Shown here one piece after another: positions 52,449-60,843 of a stretch of 64,000 nt of DNA; positions within the stretch are counted from its first letter, which is position 1, and every line of letters begins with the position of its first letter. The stretch spans positions 124,001-188,000 of the forward strand of contig CAVPOY010000043.1 of the NCBI GenBank assembly GCA_963707135.1, in the 5' to 3' direction. This DNA comes from JBGSTR01 sp963707135. GTDB lineage: Bacteria > Pseudomonadota > Gammaproteobacteria > Chromatiales > Chromatiaceae. The notes beneath the pieces are model-generated. The model ran no database searches and was not told the DNA's origin. It saw only the letters and a list, made by a program, of their open reading frames with translations. Position numbers and translations under genes: made by a program.

Positions 52449-53351
52449 TTAAAGGGATTCCAGTGTCTTCTTGACCACGGTCGCGGGTAGACGGCGAAGG
52501 TGCTGCACACCCGCGCCGCCGATCCAAATCGTCACCTCGGGCGGAAGCAGGGCGCGTAGCTCGGTCAGATGAACGCCGACGGGACCCCGCGGATAGCAGG
52601 CGCTAAAGGACAGCGCCAGCGTCGATACCCCGGAGCGGTTGACCGCGGCAACGATCTGGTCCACGGGGATATCCGCGCCCAAGTTCAGGGTCGGAGTGCG
52701 GGCGTGCCAGAGTAACGCCTCCACCATCAGCAAGCCGAGGGAATGCCGCTCGCCCGGTAGGGTCGCCAACAGCACCCGTGGATTGCCCGGAGGCCTTACA
52801 AGTCGGCTCATGGCGGCCTCCAGAAAGCGGGACATCTGCCCGGTCAGCAGGTGCTCCTCGAAGATTTCCAACCGCCCCCCCGCCCACTGCTCCCCGATCA
52901 GGCGGGCGAGAGGCGCAAACGTGGTGAGCACGAACTCGCGTACCCCCTGTTGAGCGAGGGCCTGCTCCATCGCCGCGATCAGTGCCTCGATATCTCCCCC
53001 GACGGCGAGAGCGATGAACCGCGACAGCGCATCCTCGACTTCCCCGTCGGTGCCCGAGGACATTGGGAAGGCGTCCGATAGTTCGCTCAGCGCCTCGTCA
53101 TCCAAGGGAACGACCTTGCCAGGGCGTAACCCCTGGTCCAGCAGGCGGCGTATCAGTTGAAGGCGCCGTACCTGTCCAGCGCTGTAACTCCGTTCGCCTT
53201 TTGCATCACGCTCCGGTGAAGGAAAGCCGTATCGCCGCTCCCAGACGCGCAGCGTGTCGCGGCCGATCCCGGTGTCGCGCTCGACCGAGCCGATGGAAAG
53301 GTTGGCCGTGTCTTCCGTTGTCTTTGTCGGCACCGCGTTCACTATTACCAC
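52449..53351 (-). CDS. MerR-type regulator with B12-binding domain (CarH/LitR class)
   Basis: This about 300-residue regulator has an N-terminal MerR DNA-binding domain (LSIGSVERDTGIGRDTLRVW, RRYGFPSPERDAKGERSYS, residues 18-60). A helical cap and a cobalamin-binding Rossmann domain follow. The cap carries Wx9EH (Trp156, Glu166, His167), the signature of adenosylcobalamin photoreceptors of the CarH/LitR class. The B12 site has ERHSLG (Glu201, His203, Gly206), the ExHxxG variant with the lower-ligand His. The residue after Trp156 is Ala; in Thermus CarH this is His132, which I recall as the light-state upper ligand. The listed start is GTG 53351; GTG at 53342 or 53333 is also possible because the promoter lies close. 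It likely represses the divergent small genes in the dark. Confidence 0.9.
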   Translation of the reverse strand: MVIVNAVPTKTTEDTANLSIGSVERDTGIGRDTLRVWERRYGFPSPERDAKGERSYSAGQVRRLQLIRRLLDQGLRPGKVVPLDDEALSELSDAFPMSSGTDGEVEDALSRFIALAVGGDIEALIAAMEQALAQQGVREFVLTTFAPLARLIGEQWAGGRLEIFEEHLLTGQMSRFLEAAMSRLVRPPGNPRVLLATLPGERHSLGLLMVEALLWHARTPTLNLGADIPVDQIVAAVNRSGVSTLALSFSACYPRGPVGVHLTELRALLPPEVTIWIGGAGVQHLRRLPATVVKKTLESL

Positions 53352-53367
53352 AAATACTGGATTGCTT

Positions 53368-53384
53368 TTTTGTCCTAGACAAAA
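53368..53384. promoter_or_regulatory. Perfect inverted repeat TTTTGTC-CTA-GACAAAA, candidate operator of the B12 regulator
   Basis: Two 7-bp arms with a 3-base spacer sit between the divergent regulator gene and the small gene at 53466. The repeat overlaps a likely -35 box for each direction, so a bound MerR-type dimer or tetramer could block both. Binding by the adjacent regulator is inference. Confidence 0.65.
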
Positions 53385-53403
53385 CGATTTTCGGGTCTAT
53401 ATT
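53376..53403 (+). promoter_or_regulatory. Candidate promoter for the small-gene operon
   Basis: TAGACA (53376-53381), a 16-base spacer and TATATT (53398-53403) form a reasonable sigma-70-type promoter about 63 bases upstream of the ATG at 53466. Its -35 box is within the inverted repeat. On the opposite strand TTGTCT with CAGTAT 17 bases on could serve the regulator gene. Confidence 0.5.
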
Positions 53404-53465
53404 TACACCAGGCGAAAGATTACACCGCCTGAGACACAGACAGAAACTTCTACGGGAGATAACCC

Positions 53466-53630
53466 ATGAGCGATTACGAGAAACAGGTTCGCGCGACTTC
53501 GGAGTACTACGATCGCCAGATGCGCTCCGTGGAGCAACTCGGCGTGGAAATCCTGTCCTCGACCGCGCCTGGCGCAAACCTACATCGGATTATCCACAAC
53601 CCCACCCAGGAGGGTATCGACGAGGGCTAG
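53466..53630 (+). CDS. 54-residue protein in the B12-regulated position, unknown
   Basis: An ATG with GGGAG seven bases upstream opens a 54-residue frame (MSDYEKQVRATSEYYDRQM ... ending EGIDEG). It is hydrophilic and acidic with a helical N-terminal half (YYDRQMRSVEQLGVEIL) and no signal peptide or Cys. It is the first gene after the candidate operator and promoter. I recognise no family. Its good start site and its position argue that it is real. Confidence 0.6.
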   Translation: MSDYEKQVRATSEYYDRQMRSVEQLGVEILSSTAPGANLHRIIHNPTQEGIDEG

Positions 53631-53759
53631 GATCTGCCCGGTCAGGCAATCAGCGTAAGAGATTTCGTCGGAGGCTAGCAAACGGCCAAGATTAAGCGGT
53701 AGTGAAGCCAGCCGATCCGATTCTTTGCACAACAAACTGTAATTTCTGGAGAAACTGAT

Positions 53760-54050
53760 ATGAAGACCATTTTCGCCGCAGCCGCTGCCACTCTGTTTAC
53801 CTTCGGCGCAAATGCCGCGGACTTCTATGATGGCCTCGGCACCGGTAACCGGGATCTGGCACCGATGCACTACAACGCGGGCTCCTATATGGGGGCTCAG
53901 CCCGGTATCGGAGACAGTTTCGACCTCTACCACGGCTTCTCAGCCGGCAACCCCGACCTGTTCTCGCCGTCAGACCGCGCTGCAGGCGGATCGGGATCCC
54001 TCTCCAACGACGACCGTACGATCTACGTCGGGCCTGGACTTGCCCTTTGA
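53760..54050 (+). CDS. Small exported protein with a duplicated GN-x-DL motif, unknown
   Basis: The 96-residue protein has a clear signal peptide (MKTIFAAAAATLFTFGANA, cleavage near residue 19-20) and a TGGAG site upstream. The mature part has an imperfect internal duplication: FYDGLGTGNRDL (residues 22-33) and LYHGFSAGNPDL (57-68). It contains no Cys and no membrane segment, so it should be a soluble periplasmic protein of about 77 residues. It follows the 54-residue gene by 129 bases on the same strand and could be part of the same regulated unit. Family unknown to me. Confidence 0.7.
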   Translation: MKTIFAAAAATLFTFGANAADFYDGLGTGNRDLAPMHYNAGSYMGAQPGIGDSFDLYHGFSAGNPDLFSPSDRAAGGSGSLSNDDRTIYVGPGLAL

Positions 54051-55012
54051 ACAGACGCTGATCGATCGCGTGTCCCGTCCGGGCCAAGGATGGTCCGGAG
54101 CTTTATATGGATGTAAGCCATTGAAAATAAGGAGGTCATAGTATCGCGCCTCTCGGAAAAGATGCTGATCAAGTGACAGGATGGCATTTGACAAGCATCT
54201 CCTAGGGCCATGCTGTGATTCGCAGTACGGAACACCGTCCGATTGCGTCCGCCGCTTTGGCGGTCGGTGCCCTTAAGCGGACAACTTTTTGATCCGCGAA
54301 CTCGCCTGATCCCAATCGTTTACTTGCACGCCCCCCTACTCCTCTCAGAAAAAACCAACAGCGGCTCGATCGGCTGGCACATTGGGCTGTATCGCGCCTG
54401 ACTAGAGGCCTTAGGGTCTTCGCGATAGCGACGCGATTCCCCGCCCATAGCTACTCCAGTCCACAAACACCGAATGAGTTGGCCTTTGGCCAATCCAGGC
54501 TGTGATCTACTCGTGGAGGATCGAACGGGCTTGTTCGATCTCCTTCAGCCGCTGCGTCACCCTCTCCTTGTTCGCCCCCCGGGTTGTCGAGCCACGTCGT
54601 TGAGGCGTACAGGGTCCTACTTCAGATGCCGGAGGACCGAGCCTTTCCAGTTGCCCGAAACATGCCTGGGCCAGGCTTGATTGGACAGGTCTGCTTGCAG
54701 AGCCCAGCGTTTTTACCTTCGGGCCTACAACGCAACCGACAGGTCCGGTCTGCCGCTTCCGGGGGTAATTGTCCCTGGGCGCGCCGTCCGTGTGCACGAC
54801 AACGTCGTGGACACTGACTAAACAAAATGCATTGAGCGGGAGCGGGTCGTGTGAGCACTAGTCGACCTGTCGGGATCCTGATAAGCGCCCGGTTCGGCTG
54901 GTTGCCCGTCCTGCGCGTATTCGGGCATGGAGGTATTCGACCCACCGCACGGCGACAAGTCCCCGCGTCGCCCGTTAATCTTCTTGAAGCACTCACAAGG
55001 GACAATTCGAAC
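54051..55012. other. Long region without a convincing gene
   Basis: Nearly 1 kb of lower GC content than its surroundings. It contains a short hairpin (CCGCC-GCTTT-GGCGG near 54250) without a T-run, and weak open frames. One minus-strand frame at 54507-54797 ends in a helical, charged stretch (VTQRLKEIEQARSILHE) that might be the tail of a decayed gene. I see no tRNA or clear regulatory element. Confidence 0.45.
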
Positions 55013-55621
55013 ATGCGTCGCATCCTGGTCCTTTTTGCTCACCCATCGCTCGACCGCTCCGAGGTCAACCGTCCGCTCGCGCTGGCCACCTCTGGCGTTG
55101 ACGGCGTGACGCTCGTCGACCTCTACGCGGAGTATCCGGACTTTCAGATCGACATCGATCGCGAGCAGGCCCGTCTGCTGGCGCATGACGCGGTTGTCTT
55201 CATGCACCCGCTCTACTGGTATTCGACGCCGGCGATCCTCAAGGAGTGGCAGGATCTGGTGCTCGAGCACGGATTCGCCTACGGATCACACGGGACGGCC
55301 CTGCACGGCAAGATCTTCTTCAACGCCTTGACCGCCGGGGGCGCCGAGGCCGCGTACTGCTCCGAGGGCTACAACCATTTCACCATCCGCGAGTTGCTGC
55401 ACCCGCTGGAGCAGACGGCCCTGATGTGCGGCATGCGTTATCTGCCGCCGTTCGCGTTGTATGGGTCGCGCGCCGCGGTCGAGGAGGCACGGGTCGCCGC
55501 GCACGTCGCGGATTGGGTCCGTGTGCTGGAGGCGCTGCGGGACGATCGGCTCGACATCGACGCCGCACTGGGTCTGCCCAGGCTCAACGCCGATCTCACC
55601 GCCATCATCGCGGAGGGCTGA
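55013..55621 (+). CDS. kefF: KefF-type flavodoxin-fold NAD(P)H oxidoreductase
   Basis: KefF is the ancillary subunit required for full activity of the KefC potassium efflux system and has quinone reductase activity. From the ATG at 55013 the 202-residue protein shows ILVLFAHPSLDRSEVNRPL, VTLVDLYAEYPDFQIDIDREQ, VVFMHPLYWYSTPAILKEWQDLVL and GFAYGSHGTALHGK, all typical of the KefF/MdaB family. kefC begins three bases after its stop, so they form an operon. Confidence 0.93.
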   Translation: MRRILVLFAHPSLDRSEVNRPLALATSGVDGVTLVDLYAEYPDFQIDIDREQARLLAHDAVVFMHPLYWYSTPAILKEWQDLVLEHGFAYGSHGTALHGKIFFNALTAGGAEAAYCSEGYNHFTIRELLHPLEQTALMCGMRYLPPFALYGSRAAVEEARVAAHVADWVRVLEALRDDRLDIDAALGLPRLNADLTAIIAEG

Positions 55622-55624
55622 CCG

Positions 55625-57577
55625 ATGGGCGGACTCTTGTTTCAGACCTTCGTCTACCTGTGCGCCGCGGTCATCGCCGTGCCCGTTGCCAAGCGACTCG
55701 GACTGGGCTCGGTGCTGGGCTACTTGATCGCTGGTATTGTCATCGGTCCCATCGTCGGGCTAGTCGGCTCCGAGACCCGGGAGATACAGCACTTCGCCGA
55801 GTTCGGTGTCGTCATGATGCTGTTTCTCGTCGGGCTGGAGCTGGAGCCGCGGCTGCTATGGGAGATGCGCGCCCGCCTGCTCGGCCTCGGCGGGCTGCAG
55901 GTCGCCGTCACGGCCGGCCTCATCGCCGGCATAGCCCTGACGCTCGGAACGGATTGGCGTGTTGCGGTCGCTATCGGGCTCATCTTCTCCCTGTCATCCA
56001 CCGCGATCGTGCTTCAGACGCTGAACGAGAAGGGTCTGACCAAGACCGAGGGCGGTCGTGCGAGCTTCTCGGTCCTCCTGTTCCAGGATATCGCCGTCAT
56101 ACCAATGCTCGCCCTGATTCCGCTGCTTGCGCTGCCGGAGCTGGCCGGAAACGGTCTGGAGCAAGCCGCGGGTGCGGCGTCTCAGGGTCATGAATCGGCG
56201 GGCCATGCGGCGTCCATGAGCCTGGTCGCGGGTCTTCCGGGTTGGGGCCACGCGCTGGTCGTGCTCGGCGCGGTCGCCGTCGTGCTGTTCGGCGGGCACT
56301 ACCTGTCGCGCCCCCTGTTTCGCCTGATCGCCGAGTCGCGCCTGCGCGAGATCTTCACCGCCAGCGCGTTGCTGCTGGTGGTGGGTATCGCTTTGCTGAT
56401 GACCCTGGTGGAGCTTTCCCCGGCCCTGGGGACCTTCCTCGCCGGTGTGGTGCTCGCCAACAGCGAGTTCCGCCATGAGCTCGAATCCGACATCGAGCCG
56501 TTCAAGGGCCTGCTGCTCGGGCTCTTCTTCATCACGGTCGGCGCCGGGATCGACTTCGGCGTGCTGTTTGGCGACTTCGCCACCGTGCTGGGTCTCACCC
56601 TTGGCGTGATGGCGCTGAAAGGGCTGGTACTCTTTGGTCTGGCGCGCCTGTTTCGACTCGACCCCGGCGACGGCTGGCTGTTCACGCTCGGGCTCGCGCA
56701 GGCGGGCGAGTTCGGCTTCGTGCTGCTGAGCTTCTCGGCGCAAAACAACGTCATCCCGGACGATCTCACGAGGACCTTGTCGCTCGTCGTGGCCCTTTCC
56801 ATGCTGCTCACCCCGGCGCTCTTCATCCTCTATGAGAAATTGATCCTGCCCCGTCTGCGTACCGCCGGGGCCGAGCGACCAGACACCATCGAAGAGCGGG
56901 GCACCGTGGTGATCGCGGGCAACGGTCGCTTCGGCCAGATCATCAACCGCCTGCTCGTGGCGAGCGGGGTGCGCACCGTCGTACTAGATCACGAGGCGGC
57001 GATGATCGACATGCTGCGCAAGTTCGGCATCAAGAGCTATTACGGTGACGCATCGCGGCCTGAGCTGCTGGAGGCGGCGGGTATCGAGGGCGCGGCGGCG
57101 TTCGTCATTGCCATTGACGATCGCGACCGGGCGCTGGAAATGGTCGAGCACGTTCGGCGTCACTATCCGCGGGTCAAGATCCTGGCTCGCGCCTTCGACG
57201 TGAACCACCTCTACCTCCTGAAGAAGGCGGGAGTCGACCTGGCCGTGCGCGAGATGTTCGACGCGTCACTGAGACTCGGTGCCGAGACCCTGAAGGTGTT
57301 GGGCGTGCATCCTTTCAAGGTCGCGAAAATGACGCAGGCCTTTCGCCGTCACGACGAAGTAGGTCTGGAGCAGCTCTACGATCTCTGGGACGAGAATCCG
57401 GATATCGCCCGCAACCGGGCCTTTCTCGCGCGCGCCAGGGAGCATGGCGAGACCCTGAAGGACATGATGGAGGCTGACCGTCTGCAGCTTCACGACCGGT
57501 CGGAGCGCGGCTGGACGCCACCGCCGAAGGGATACACATCGGCCCTGGGAAGTGGAGGGGAAGTCGAATCCGCCTAA
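55625..57577 (+). CDS. kefC: Glutathione-regulated K+/H+ antiporter KefC/KefB
   Basis: This inner-membrane protein of 650 residues is held closed by glutathione and opened by glutathione adducts of electrophiles, lowering cytoplasmic pH for protection. Residues 1-385 form the antiporter with GYLIAGIVIGPI, FGVVMMLFLVGLELEPRLLW, SLSSTAIVLQTLNEKGL and the regulatory loop ELESDIEPFKGLLLGLFF. Residues 420-540 form the RCK/TrkA-N domain: VVIAGNGRFGQIINRLL, YYGDASRPELLEAAGIEGA. A hydrophilic insertion rich in Ala and Gly occurs near residues 178-200. Operon with kefF. The window also encodes a GCS2-type ligase. Confidence 0.95.
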   Translation: MGGLLFQTFVYLCAAVIAVPVAKRLGLGSVLGYLIAGIVIGPIVGLVGSETREIQHFAEFGVVMMLFLVGLELEPRLLWEMRARLLGLGGLQVAVTAGLIAGIALTLGTDWRVAVAIGLIFSLSSTAIVLQTLNEKGLTKTEGGRASFSVLLFQDIAVIPMLALIPLLALPELAGNGLEQAAGAASQGHESAGHAASMSLVAGLPGWGHALVVLGAVAVVLFGGHYLSRPLFRLIAESRLREIFTASALLLVVGIALLMTLVELSPALGTFLAGVVLANSEFRHELESDIEPFKGLLLGLFFITVGAGIDFGVLFGDFATVLGLTLGVMALKGLVLFGLARLFRLDPGDGWLFTLGLAQAGEFGFVLLSFSAQNNVIPDDLTRTLSLVVALSMLLTPALFILYEKLILPRLRTAGAERPDTIEERGTVVIAGNGRFGQIINRLLVASGVRTVVLDHEAAMIDMLRKFGIKSYYGDASRPELLEAAGIEGAAAFVIAIDDRDRALEMVEHVRRHYPRVKILARAFDVNHLYLLKKAGVDLAVREMFDASLRLGAETLKVLGVHPFKVAKMTQAFRRHDEVGLEQLYDLWDENPDIARNRAFLARAREHGETLKDMMEADRLQLHDRSERGWTPPPKGYTSALGSGGEVESA

Positions 57578-57789
57578 CGGACCTACTCAGACGTCGCAAG
57601 GTGCCTGCCGGGGAGCAGGCCGCGGGTTGAGTTTGACGTCCCCTGCGCGGGCGGATGTCGGCGCCGTGGGATGGGCCTGCCCCGTATCGGCTTCGCCGTT
57701 GGTCGAGCCCCGGAGCTCAACCCGGAGATCGGCCGGCCGCTGCCGGGCGAGAACATTCGCTGATGAGACGATATTCCCTTCGGGACCGT

Positions 57790-57987
57790 TTAGGGTGGAG
57801 GGGCCGCGTCCGTGTCCCCTTCAACCTTAACGTTGCCCTTCTTCACTTGATCGTTGATGATGCCAACGGCTGTGGCTGTACTCGCGGATTTCCCGCTGGG
57901 CGCAACCGAGCTGCAGCCTGAGCTCAGACCGCCAAAGGCGACGAATGCAAGCAACAACAACCCATAGAAAGTCGTTCTTTTTTTCAA
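57790..57987 (-). CDS. Small lipoprotein, unknown
   Basis: 65 residues starting at TTG (57987), chosen because GGAGA lies five bases upstream and the next residues are KKRTTFYGLLLLAFVAFGG, a lipoprotein signal. The lipobox is LSSGC, so the mature N-terminus is Cys. The mature part is short and polar (SVAPSGKSASTATAVGIIND and a basic/acidic tail ending AAPPP). A longer frame from 58107 would not start with a signal peptide. Function unknown. Confidence 0.6.
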   Translation of the reverse strand: MKKRTTFYGLLLLAFVAFGGLSSGCSSVAPSGKSASTATAVGIINDQVKKGNVKVEGDTDAAPPP

Positions 57988-58696
57988 AGCAATCTCCGTG
58001 GAATCTTCCGTACGTGCGGGCAGGGAAAACAAGGGTACGGGTCTCCGTGCGACCTTGCCGGTAAGACTCAGGAACCCTGGTGACAGCCCAAGACGCCGGC
58101 GGGGCACAGTAGAGGTGAGAATCGCCCCGGCCAGATGGAGGCGATTGCACGTCCCAGCGGATGGCGACGCAACGCCGCGCAGCGTTCTGTTGCATCGATC
58201 TCGCTTCGGGTCGACGTATCGAAACTGCTTTAAACGCTGGCCTGACCGTTCTACCAGCTTGCGACCTCGATTCCACCACCAAGTCCGCTCGGCAACGGCT
58301 ACCTCGGCGTGCTCGCCTACGGACTGCCCGTAGAATACTAACGCACTCTCAATACGGAGTGTTCCCCGGGTATACCACTTCGGCCGTTGGCAGAACCCCC
58401 GGTAGGGACTGCCGCTGGCCGGACCACGGAGCTACTGAATAGCTTCGTGCACCGGGCTCGCTGCGCTGCGCTCAATGTTGGCAGCGCTGAGCGAGGCGTT
58501 GATCTGCCCCAAACAGCGGTGACTGCGCTGAAACGGGGCTGAGACCCACCGAGGATAGCGCCGATGGGGCGCCGGTTGGTCCATCCTTCGCCCCTCGCCA
58601 ACCGGCGATCGATTTTCGCGACGTCAGGCCCTCGGCTACTATGTCGCCTGGCGCACCAGCACGGCGCGAACCACGTCGGCGGAGAGGAAGATCGGC
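57988..58696. other. Region without a convincing gene
   Basis: About 710 bases upstream of both the small lipoprotein gene and the SIMPL gene. A short inverted repeat (CACTC/GAGTG near 58343-58357) is present. Open frames on both strands lack motifs. It should contain the two divergent promoters. Confidence 0.45.
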
Positions 58697-59419
58697 ATGA
58701 ACAACAATCGCGGTATAGGCGCGGCCTTCGTTCTCGGCGCTTTCGTATGCGCCGGTTTGATCGGGCTCGGCTACTGGATGACCAACGGCGTGCTGCAGGT
58801 CAAGGCGCTGGAGCGCAGCGTCACGGTCAAGGGGCTGGCGGAACGCGAGGTTCAGGCCGATGTGGCGATCTGGCCGATACGCTTCACCGAAGTGGGCAAT
58901 GATCTGACGGAGCTGTACCAGTCGGTGCAGGCGCACAACGGGCTGGTGGTGGATTTTCTCCGGCAGCAGGGCTTCGGCGATGCGGAGACCAGCGTCTCGG
59001 TGCCGGCCATTGTCGACCGACAGGCCCAGGCCTACGCGAACACCGGCGAGATCAAGTTTCGCTACGCGGCCACCTCGACCGTTACCGTCTACAGCACCAA
59101 TGTCGAGCAGGTGCGCCGCGCGATGACCCGGCTGGTGGATCTGGGCAAACAGGGCCTCGCGATCGGGGCGGCCGATTTCGAGGCACCGACCCAATTCCTG
59201 TTCACCCGTCTTAACGACGTCAAGCCCGAGATGATCGAGGCGGCGACCCGGAACGCGCGCGAGGTCGCAGAAAAGTTCGCGCAGGACTCCGAGAGCCGGC
59301 TCGGCAAGATCCGCCGCGCCAGTCAGGGTCAGTTTTCCATTGAGGATCGCGACAGCAACACGCCCTACATCAAGAAGATCCGGGTGGTGTCGACGGTCGA
59401 GTATTACCTGTCCGACTGA
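58697..59419 (+). CDS. SIMPL-domain (DUF541) membrane-anchored protein
   Basis: 240 residues with a single N-terminal membrane anchor (IGAAFVLGAFVCAGLIGLGYW) and a periplasmic SIMPL domain: RSVTVKGLAEREVQADVAIWPI, FLRQQGFGDAETSVSVP, RYAATSTVTVYSTNV and a C-terminal KKIRVVSTVEYYLSD. Family members occur in oxidative-stress and envelope contexts but have no defined activity. AGGAAG lies upstream of the ATG. It stands alone. Confidence 0.9.
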   Translation: MNNNRGIGAAFVLGAFVCAGLIGLGYWMTNGVLQVKALERSVTVKGLAEREVQADVAIWPIRFTEVGNDLTELYQSVQAHNGLVVDFLRQQGFGDAETSVSVPAIVDRQAQAYANTGEIKFRYAATSTVTVYSTNVEQVRRAMTRLVDLGKQGLAIGAADFEAPTQFLFTRLNDVKPEMIEAATRNAREVAEKFAQDSESRLGKIRRASQGQFSIEDRDSNTPYIKKIRVVSTVEYYLSD

Positions 59420-59709
59420 TCGCTGGGGCGGCTCGCCGGACACCAGGGTGGCGTGGCGGATCGCTGTCGATTAGCCCATGTCGCCCGCTTCGGCCTGGTC
59501 TTTTTGCTCGACGTGGCCCTTCATGGCGCCCGGGTCGCACCGAGAGGCAAGCGCGAGACCCGCTCAAGAGGTACTCGTCGTCCCGCGCCCTCGCTCTGCC
59601 GTACTCGGACAACCGCCGCCTTCCGTCATCTCAAGGGCTGACCGTTTCTCCAGGTCGCGGATGGACTGCCGCTTGCCTGTGTCCCGGCAGTCCGACGAGT
59701 CGGTCGTGC

Positions 59710-60192
59710 TCAGTCACCGAGCAGGCTTCGCAGCATCCAGGCGGTCTTCTCGTGCACCTGCATCCGCTGCGTGAGCAGATCGGCGGTCGGTTCATCCCTG
59801 GCCTCATCCACCTGCGGGAAAATGGATCGGGCGGTCCGGACCACCGTTTCCTGTCCGCGGACCAGCCGACGGATCATCTCTTCCGCGCCGGGGGCGTCAT
59901 CGTCCTCCTCAATCGCGGTCAACTCGGCGAAGGCGCGATAGGAGCCCGGGGCTGGGTGGCCCAGCGCGCGGATACGCTCGGCGATCAGATCCACGGCGAG
60001 AGCGAGCTCCGTATACTGCTGCTCAAACATCAGGTGCAGGGTGTTGAACATCGGTCCTGTCACGTTCCAGTGATAGTTGTGGGTCTTGAGATACAGGGTG
60101 TAGGAATCCGCCAGCACCTTGGACAGGCCTTCCGCAATGGCCGCTCGATCCTGCTCCGAAATACCGATGTCGATGGTCAGGTCTTTTTTCAT
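59710..60192 (-). CDS. dps: Dps family DNA-binding ferritin-like protein
   Basis: Dps forms 12-mers that oxidise and store iron and protect DNA. The 160-residue protein has the inter-subunit ferroxidase ligands in LKTHNYHWNVTGPMFNTLHLMFEQQYTEL (His, Asp/Glu set) and AVDLIAERIRALGHPAPGSYR. No lysine-rich tail beyond MKKD is present, so DNA binding may be weak. It follows the DUF2061 gene by 27 bases on the same strand. The ATG has a GGAGA-type site upstream. Confidence 0.95.
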   Translation of the reverse strand: MKKDLTIDIGISEQDRAAIAEGLSKVLADSYTLYLKTHNYHWNVTGPMFNTLHLMFEQQYTELALAVDLIAERIRALGHPAPGSYRAFAELTAIEEDDDAPGAEEMIRRLVRGQETVVRTARSIFPQVDEARDEPTADLLTQRMQVHEKTAWMLRSLLGD

Positions 60193-60219
60193 CTCGAATC
60201 TCCGTTCGGGGTAACTGGG

Positions 60220-60423
60220 TCACGCGGGGAGCGGGGTGGCCCTGTCCCGGCGGGTCGCTTGAACCCGCTCCCACGCCTTTTCGTGGAAGAAATACGCCAC
60301 GGTGTTGATCGCCGGCTCCACCAATGCAATGGCGCCGCCCACCAACAGGCTTCCGCTCAGCACGTAGGCGACCGTGAAGGCAACTGTCATATGGACCGCA
60401 CCGAATGTCAGCGTTTTCGTCAT
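60220..60423 (-). CDS. DUF2061 small membrane protein
   Basis: 67 residues with two hydrophobic segments (TFGAVHMTVAFTVAYVLSGS and LLVGGAIALVEPAINTVAYFF) and the HEKAWERV motif of DUF2061. The function of the family is unknown. It is the upstream gene of a two-gene unit with dps, suggesting stress-linked expression. Confidence 0.88.
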   Translation of the reverse strand: MTKTLTFGAVHMTVAFTVAYVLSGSLLVGGAIALVEPAINTVAYFFHEKAWERVQATRRDRATPLPA

Positions 60424-60843
60424 GTCCGGATTTCTCCCCTTGTGTTCGTGACTAAAGCGTAGGGGCGAACGATGAGAAAACGAAATCGATTGTAATTAGC
60501 GGGCTGATCGTCTCTGACGATAACTTGGTGGGGCAGGGGAGTTCTTGGCAATTCTCCTTTCCCGGGCCGGAGTCCGGGCCCAGGGATCTTTCGTGGCGCG
60601 GGGACGGTGGGTCCGAAACCTGGGGATCGGGGCAGGTGATGGCCTAGGTTTTATGGCTTAACGAAAAGCCGGCGTACTCAGGCCGCCGGAGGTCGGGATA
60701 GTCGAAGCGGGCCCATCAATGTCTCGGTGCTGAGCGCATCCGTTGCCGCGTTCCTTGATCCGTCCTACAAGATACCGCCGGGGAAGTGACAGGCGCGGGG
60801 ACGCGAACGCGCGAATGGCGGTGCCCGGGCCCGCGCTCGATGC
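60424..60843. other. Intergenic region upstream of DUF2061-dps
   Basis: About 420 bases. A strong GC-rich hairpin with one bulge (GGGCCGG-AGT-CCGGGCCC, near 60571-60588) is present without a T-run. The promoter of the dps unit should lie at its left end, near AT-rich 60470-60500, but no stress-regulator site can be assigned by eye. Confidence 0.45.

Noticed and set aside
54246..54268. CCGCC-GGCGG hairpin as a terminator of the small exported gene
   Set aside because: No T-run follows and the distance from the stop is about 200 bases.
60567..60590. GC-rich hairpin as the terminator of the NDUFA9-like gene
   Set aside because: It is about 250 bases past the stop and has no T-run on either strand.
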